From Rheum nobile (Eukaryota; Streptophyta; Magnoliopsida; Caryophyllales; Polygonaceae), in contig WOAB01000728.1 in assembly GCA_027886185.1 (NCBI GenBank), forward strand, positions 1,736,001 to 1,800,000: a DNA stretch of 64,000 bases, written 5' to 3'. Below are positions 57,563 through 64,000 of this stretch, piece by piece. Within the stretch, counting starts at the first letter, position 1; each line of letters starts with the position of its first letter. The notes under the pieces are model-generated. The model was not told where the DNA came from and searched no databases. It was given only the letters and a program-made list of their open reading frames with translations. Position numbers and translations under genes: made by a program.

Positions 57563-59007
57563 TGATAACAGGAATTTGTCGTTCTAATTCCTACTATACA
57601 AAATATCCAAACAAACCTTAAACCGTAGTCCTAGGTAAGTAAAGGTCGAATCCACAGGAAGGCGAATTCTATCTAATTATGCAATTTGTATGTCAATCCA
57701 AAGTAGCCAAATGGGGGGTTTTGATTGTTTTAAGTAACTAAGCATGCAAAAGTAAACAACTAGATGTGATGAAATCAGTAATGGGGAAAAGTACTTAGTC
57801 AAACAACATCCACTATTCGTATGACAAGTTGATCATAGATACTCATTCAAATCTCATGCAATGGTAATTCCAATTCCTTTTCAGATATAACTTATAGCAC
57901 AACCAGATACTATTAGCACTAACTAATTAAACAACCCTGAAACTATCAAGATTCAGTTTAACAGCAGCCTTACGGATAGGAATATAGTTGGATACAATTC
58001 TAGCATAAAACAACCAGCTTTTATCCTAGAATGTAAATCAATTCTCTTCTGCATAAGACTAGCACAACCAGTTACTAATACGATGCAGTTGCTACTCTGA
58101 AATAGATATGCTCAACCAGTAACAATCTAAATCTAGCAATAGAGCAATAACAATAAACCCTAGATGCGTCCAAATAGAGATTATCAATATCAATCATAAG
58201 CAACTTAAGCAAGAGAAAGATAAAAACCATGCAATAGATTAAGAACAAGAATCTCACAACTTAATCCAAACGAAAGCTTCAGCGTCTGACTAAGCCAGGG
58301 AGGCTTAGTTCTTCATAGCAAATACGTAGAGAGAAAATTAGGGTTCGAAAGAAAAAGATGATATATCCAAGATAGGCAAACAAGCCTTTTCTCAACCCTA
58401 ATATACTAAAGGAAATAAAATCTAAATTAACCTAAAATGAATTAATAAAATAATAATAATCAAACAAACTAAAATAGGGAAATTAATCCCGTAAGCATTT
58501 CGGCCTCCAATTCTTGGCGTGGCTCGTCCGCACTCGGCCTCATCCCACGCAGCTCAGCGGGCGGCCCACTCCAGCAAATGCTTCGCGTGGGCTTCTTCTC
58601 TCAGTGTGACATCTCGGCCCAGCATCAGCAATTCATTCTCCCGCTGATGTCATGAAGATGACATGGTGGCGTCATGCTCCGCTTCATTCTTTCTGCTTCA
58701 ATTTCACGCGTTTATCTTCACGGTGGGCCGGACTCTCTCCTTTTGGGCCTTTAGCCCCTTTTATTTGTACGTGGGCTTCCTTCTTCATTTAATATGGGCT
58801 GGCACTTCATGGGTCTAATTTCCTCCTTCCGATCCCGGCAATCACGTGGCTTTTAATTAATTAATTACCAAACTTCGCCCCCACACCTCCAAATACACCA
58901 ACTTCGCCCCCAAATGCCATGCACATGAATGTGTCTAAATCTACCCGAATGGCACCAATAAAACCTCTAATGACTCTTACTTAAGCCCTACAAAGTAGTG
59001 CTTATCA
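57563..59007 (-). repeat. A2 LTR 2 (shared middle LTR, 1445 bp)
   Basis: Nearly identical to 53303-54748. It has a primer site on one side and polypurine/3' internal sequence on the other, so it serves as 5' LTR of one unit and 3' LTR of the next. Confidence 0.92.
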
Positions 59008-59572
59008 AACCACCTCATGCTTAGACCTTTGCTCATCCTCGAGTAAAGTAATAAAGAGTCTACTCCTCCAATGTAGCATCCAAGATCTCAGGAAGCATAT
59101 CCTCCAACTAAGAGTCACCTAACCCATGCCAAGCTCCTGGCACCAATCTCATTCACAACACATCCACAACTCAACAAGCTTAAGGGGCAAGCAGAGTACT
59201 TCCCCCAAGCTAAACCCGGACATCCAATAGTGAGAGTAACCTCTAATCCTAGCCTCCATCTATTGCTCCTTATGTCTCCCAGAGTGACTTATCCGACAAT
59301 CCTTCTTTGACTCCTCTTCTCATGACGCCTCGCCAAGAATAATGAGAAATCCTAAAATCACTCTTCTTCTTTTCGCTCATTTTGCCAAGGCGCCCTTTCG
59401 GATTTTCACCAAGCCACTCATTTCATTTTCCAATAGATGTACTCACATAAGCTCACGTTACTCTTGACCTCATATTACCCCAGCCTAATGCTGGTCCAAG
59501 CCACCTGCTTATTGCCTAGGCCGCCCTTTCGGGTTTTCGACCTATGTAAAATATCCAAAGTAGTGCTTATCA
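59008..59572 (-). other. A2 truncated second unit and third-LTR remnant
   Basis: 59008-59543 repeats the 3' internal region (matching 54749-55285). It then jumps at CTAT into LTR sequence (GTAAAATATCCAAA) and at CAAA into the LTR end (GTAGTGCTTATCA). Short shared words at both joints suggest two microhomology deletions. Confidence 0.85.
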
Positions 59573-60513
59573 CTAGCACAACCAGATACTAGTACGATGC
59601 AGTTGCTACTCTGAAATAGATATGCTCAACCAGTAACAATCTAAATCTAGCAATAGATCAATAACGACAAACCCTAGTTGCATCCAAATAGAGATTATCA
59701 ATATCAATCATAAGCAACTTAAGCAAGAGAAAGATAAAAACCATGCAATAGATTAAGAACAAGAATCTCACAACTGAATCAAAACGAAAGCTTCAGCGTC
59801 TAACTAAGCCAGGGAGGCTTAGTTCTTCATAATAAATACGTAGAATAAAATTAGGGTTTTTGAGAGAGATGAAGATTGGCAAACAAGCCTTTTCTCAACC
59901 CTTAAATACTAAAGGAAATAAAGCTAAGTTAACCTAAAACGAAATAATAAAAAGTAATAAAATAATCCGAAATAAAACAAATAAGGAAAACAGACTCGGT
60001 GGGCTTCTGACAGCGGCGGTGGGCGCTGCAACCTCCACGGCGGGCGCTGCAATTAAACGGCGGGCGCCGTGGTCACTTCGTAGCCAAGGTTGGTGGAAAG
60101 CCAATTGCGGCGAGCGCCGTAAGGTTCACGGTGGGCGCCGTAATTATGGCGGTTGCTGTCTTTGTACGGCGGTCGCCGTTCTTCGATTCAGCTCCTGCGA
60201 CACTTCCGTAAAAACGCCATAACTTTTGATTCCCAACTCGGATCGCGCTCATATTTGGACATCGGAGTAGAGAGAACGAACCAATTGAATTCAGCCTATG
60301 GTTCTTCTACTCTTCATTGCACTCCTCTTCCTCGTCTTCTCATGTGGTTTCTTCCTTAGTGTCTCATATGATATCCAAAACCGCTCAAACACCTCCAAAT
60401 ACACCAACTTCGCCCCCAAACGCCATACACATGAATGTGTCTAAATCTACCCGAATGGCACCAATAAATCCTCTAATGACTCTTAGTTAAGCCCTACAAA
60501 GTAGTGCTTATCA
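59573..60513 (-). repeat. A3 3' LTR, second part
   Basis: After the CTAGC duplication, the LTR interrupted at 53302 resumes with ACAACCAGATACTAG and ends GTGCTTATCA at 60513. Joined length is 1439 bp. A GC-rich palindrome cluster (60012-60180) replaces the central segment seen in A1 and A2. Confidence 0.88.
60012..60180. repeat. palindrome cluster inside A3 LTR
   Basis: Seven or so copies (for example ACGGCGGGCGCCGT, GCGGCGAGCGCCGT, ACGGCGGTCGCCGT) in the LTR segment that differs between copies. Confidence 0.9.
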
Positions 60514-62059
60514 AACCACCCCATGCTTAGATCTTTGCTCGTCCTCGAGTAAACTAATAAAGAGTCTACTCCTCCAATGTAGCATCCAATGTCTCAGGAA
60601 GCATATCCTCCAACTAAGAGTCACCTAACCCATGCCAAGCTCCTAGCACCAATCTCATTCACAACACATCCATAACTCAACAAGCTTAAGGGGCAAGCAG
60701 AGTACTTCCCCCAAGCTAAACCCGGACATCCAATATCGTAAGTAACCTCTAATCCTAGCCTCCATCTATTGCTCCTTATGTCTCCCAGAGTGACCTACCT
60801 GACAATCCTTCTTTGACTCCTCTTCTTATGACGCCTCGTCAAGAATAGTGAGAAATCCTAGAATCGCTCTTCTTCTTTTTCGCTCGTTTTGCCAAGGCGC
60901 CCTTTCGGGTTTTCACCAAGCCACTCATTTCATTTTCTAATAGATGTGCTCACATAAACTCACATCACTCTTGACCTCATATTACCCCAGCCTAATGCTG
61001 GTCCAAGCCACCTGCTTATTGCCTAGGCCGCCCTTTCGGGTTTTCGACCTATCCCAGGATTTCAATGATAGCCTTTTTTTAAATTTTTGGCTTTTTCCAT
61101 CTTTTAATTCATTTTTCTCCTCAACAGCGTAGCAAGTATAAAACCCCACCCCATGCTTAAACATTGCATTGCCCTCAATGTAATGAAAGGCAAAAGAATA
61201 AAGTACAGGGAAAAGCAAAAAATAACTCACAACGTTGCCGAGTTGGCTTGGACACTTCCTTGTTGCTGGCGGTATAGTCATAAAAGCGCATATCCAGGTG
61301 TTGAGCGTGCGTCTTAATTAATCCATAGTGGTCTTCTACCGTGCAACCGTAAGGTGACCACTTGCTGAGTAGTGGTAATCAAACAATGCGGGGCTGCACG
61401 ACCTTCAACTCTATCAACTCCTACCACGCAACCAAGATGAACCACTCTGGTGAAGTAGTGGTCAGACAGGGGGACGGGGTTGCATGGCCTTCAAAAATGG
61501 GCCCAGATGTCATCGTGGTTGGGCCCTGGTGTACCTCCTCTCCAGCTGTCGACTGCAGGGCCATCATCGTTGCCAAATGAATGTAGGGTGAATGTATTCC
61601 TCCGTTAGCAACATGATGCGCACCTCTCGTGAGAAATCTGGATAGCCCGGTTTTTTTTTTTTGACTTTTTCTCCCCGTTTACGGTCTTGTCGGGGTATTT
61701 TATTTTCGTCTTTTGCTCCCCGTTTAAGGTTTTTTCGGGGCCCTTTTTTTTTTTACCTGAGAAATTGCGGCGGTCGCCGTAATTTCGGCGGGCGCCGCGA
61801 TTAAATGGCGGTCGCCGTTCTCAAGTCGTGGCCAACTTTCTTGGCGAGGCATTTACGGCGGGCGCCATAAGGTTAGCAGCGGGCGCCGTGAACTCCTTCT
61901 TCACTTTTTTCGCGCTTTGTGCAGGTTAGTTCAACACAAAAACTAAAAGAAAAATAAAAGAAATTGACTAAGGGAAGGGAAATAAATGACCTAACATCGG
62001 GTTGCCTCCCGAGCAGCGCCTTGGTTAATGTTGTGGCTCGGCATACTACTCGAACAGCC
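60514..62059 (-). other. A3 non-coding 3' internal region
   Basis: Polypurine tract at its left edge. It carries the CGCCCTTTCGGGTTTTC pair, two CTCCCCGTTTA...CGGGG words (61670-61742) and palindromes at 61766-61890. No pol domain is present, as in A1 and A2. Confidence 0.75.
61766..61890. repeat. palindrome cluster, A3 untranslated region
   Basis: GCGGCGGTCGCCGT, TCGGCGGGCGCCGC, TGGCGGTCGCCGT, ACGGCGGGCGCCAT and AGCGGGCGCCGT in a row. Confidence 0.9.
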
Positions 62060-64000
62060 TCAATCCATATCATCAGGCTCTTTGGGAACCTTCTCAATCC
62101 ATACCTCCTTCCTGAACCAATCATGGAAAGGTTTGAACCTTAGACCATGCTTCTTCTTCAGCGGCTTCTCCATCTTGACCTTCTTGGTCGCGTCTACCCC
62201 ATGCTTAGATCGATCAGGGGAGTGTTTAGCCTTGACTTCAGGGACCTGCACCAAATATGGAACGAGCCTCTCGCTCGGAGTTAGCAGCAAAGGTGATTTA
62301 CCTGGAAGCTCCGGAGGGAGCTTATAGCAAGCGTCCCACTCATCAACACCTTCCTGCAAGTCAGTAGATATAGCAATATCCAAGCTAGAATCAACAATAG
62401 GTGGTGTGTCATCTAGGTGGTCCTCATCAAAAACATCTTGCACCACAGGCTCAAGTATATCAATTGCACACAAAGAATGACCATCAGAGGGGAATTTCAT
62501 GGCTTCATAGATGTTATAATTGATGGTTTGGCCATCAAATTCCGTAGTCAAGGAACCAGTACTCATGTTGATTTTAGTGTTGGCAGTTTTCAAGAAGGGT
62601 CTCCCTAACAGAATAGGGGCTACATGCATATCATGTTCCATATCAAGCACATAGAAGTCAGCAGGAAAGGTAAGATCACCAACCCTAACCAAAACATCCT
62701 CCACTATCCCTATAGGATGCACACTAGATCTATCAGCTAGCTGAATGGAAATTTTGGTCGCATGCATGAGTCCTAATCCTAAGGATTCACAAAGAGATGA
62801 AGGTAAAACATTTATGGAAGCACCCAAATCTAACATAGCTTTATTGAACTTGGTACCTCCAATGGTGACGGGGATGGTGAACATACCTGGGTCGCCACAG
62901 TTCTTGGGTAAGCGCTTCTGAAAAATAGCAGAGACATGTTCGCTTACCTTGACCTCCTTCTTGCTGTTCATGTCCTGGTTTCTCTTCGTGGTGCACATCT
63001 GCTTCAAGAACTTTGCATAACGAGGGACAGACTTGATCAAATTTAGGAGAGGCATGTTGACCTCAACGTTTCTGAACATCTCAAACATGTCCTTGTCATG
63101 CGCAAGTGGCTTGGTACGCTTCAAAGCAGACGGGAACGGTGCAACAGGCTTCCACTCAGGAAAAATTGGGGGTACATACTCCTTCTCAGCCTCAGCATCG
63201 GCTTCAGAGGGGCGGCGGGCGCCGTAGGAAGTGCGGCGGTCGCCATGAACATCATCAGAAAGTTCGGGATTTTGCTCACCGTCACGGCGGGCGCCGCAAT
63301 TTTCATCAGAAAATTCGAGAGCTGAGTCATTTTCACGGCGAGCGCCGTGGTCTTCACGACGGTCGCCGTCGCTGTTCTGTTCCCGCTCCTGATCCGCTTC
63401 CTTGTCGACCTCAGAATCATCCTCATCGAGTCTATTCCCGCTCCTCAGAGTTATAGCACTGACGTTCCTAATGTTCGGGTTTACTTCCGTTTGAGATGGA
63501 AGTTTACCAGAAATCTTCGCATCAAGCTTGCTCACCACCTGAGAGATCTAGCCAAATTGCCTCTCCAAGTTCTGAATGCTAGCTTGTGTATTTGCTTGGA
63601 ATTGCACTGAGCTTTGAGTCAGCTTATTAACATTTGCAGTGAGATCAACGTTGCTCTGCATCAGCATCTTCATCATATTCTCCATAGACGGGGACGGGTT
63701 CGAGCTATGCCCTTGAGGTTGTGGCACAAATGGCTGCCTTGGTTGTTGAGGATTACTCTGTTGTTGCTGTGGTTCCGGGTCTCTCCATATGAAGTTGGGA
63801 TGATCCCTCCAACCAGGATTGTAGGTATTAGAGTAAGGATCATGCTTGGGCCTCTGCTGATATCCTCCTGCATGATTCACTTCCTCTTGTAGAGTAGGAC
63901 ACGAATCAGTAGGATGCAAGTCGTCATGACAAATCTCACAGGCCTTAGCCTGCTGAGGTGTACCCTTCAGTTTCAGACGCCTCACCTCCTCTCGCAGCAC
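62060..64000 (-). pseudogene. gag-protease of A3
   Basis: Read on minus from the window edge. A zinc-knuckle-like CEICHDDLHPTDSC is followed by a Gln/Pro-rich stretch and NLERQFG. A TAG at 63550-63548 then cuts the frame. The same frame continues from 63538 with TLRSGNRLDEDD, six Gly-(Ala/Asp)-Arg-Arg repeats encoded at 63211-63372, and YVPPIFPEWKPV. The intact protease motif LDLGASINVLPSSL, LLGRPFLKTANT and a basic C-terminus ending at 62060 follow. It lacks the TGA seen in A1. There is no reverse transcriptase downstream, so the protein ends with protease plus a short tail. Confidence 0.85.
63211..63372. repeat. palindrome cluster inside A3 gag
   Basis: Six copies of the same word, each read on minus as Gly-(Ala/Asp)-Arg-Arg. 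Confidence 0.9.

Larger units (their letters stand above)
53303..59572 (-). mobile_element. A2: tandem three-LTR Athila-like complex inside the A3 LTR
   Basis: The order is LTR 53303-54748, internal region 54749-57562, LTR 57563-59007, a second but truncated internal region 59008-59543, and a remnant of a third LTR to 59572. The whole is flanked by a perfect duplication CTAGC (53298-53302 and 59573-59577). The primer site left of 57563 shows minus orientation. The duplication shows that the set behaves as a single insertion. Confidence 0.88.
60514..64000 (-). mobile_element. A3: Athila-like element internal region, cut by window edge
   Basis: This internal region belongs to the LTR at 52800-53302 plus 59578-60513, minus orientation. 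Gag N-terminal sequence reaches the window end, so primer site and 5' LTR are outside. The host is T- pol. Confidence 0.85.

Overview
The window looks like a nuclear genome segment from a dicot-type plant. It is mostly nested LTR retrotransposons, with one apparently intact gene: a five-exon DHHC protein S-acyltransferase at 28306-33727 (+) with plant-type introns and a telo-box leader. There are no bacterial or organellar features, no rRNA and no CRISPR. Species cannot be fixed from sequence alone.

Left part. 1-4982 is the 3' half of a CRM-like Ty3/gypsy chromovirus. It is one open frame broken by three amber codons, and its integrase tail reads into a 3' LTR (4086-4982). 4983 to about 10000 holds a decayed Mutator-like element (MULE) transposase on the minus strand, set among many copies of a GGGACAGTTG motif. 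10244-13413 is a solo LTR with a perfect 5-bp target duplication (CGTCG). 13933-16585 is a Helitron-like element with a tandem array of about seven 5'-end-like units. 17464-24871 is a complete non-autonomous gypsy element (minus, two 2493-bp LTRs, duplication GCCAA) with only a gag relic inside. 24872-27860 is AT-rich with more Helitron-like ends and a tRNA-like patch.

Gene island. The S-acyltransferase gene is flanked by AT-rich DNA. One small foldback element lies in intron 2.

Right part (37562 to the end) is a nest up to four levels deep. A Tekay-like chromovirus on + (T+, 5' LTR 37562-39960) is split by an Athila-like element (A1, 40151-46500, duplication CTTTA). In its gag it is split again by a Tekay-like element on minus (T-, from 47163). 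T- is split in pol by another Athila-like element (A3, from 52800). The 3' LTR of A3 is split by a tandem three-LTR Athila-like complex (A2, 53303-59572, duplication CTAGC). All three Athila-like copies carry gag-protease remnants and show no reverse transcriptase or integrase, so they would need helper proteins.

The most unusual signal is a set of short GC-rich palindromes. ACGGCG-NN-CGCCGT is scattered through Athila-like gag (read as Gly-Ala/Asp-Arg-Arg repeats), through the untranslated 3' internal region, and inside one LTR. Different GC-rich words sit at matching positions in the Tekay-like LTRs. The middle third of the Athila-like LTR is also exchanged for unrelated sequence between copies.
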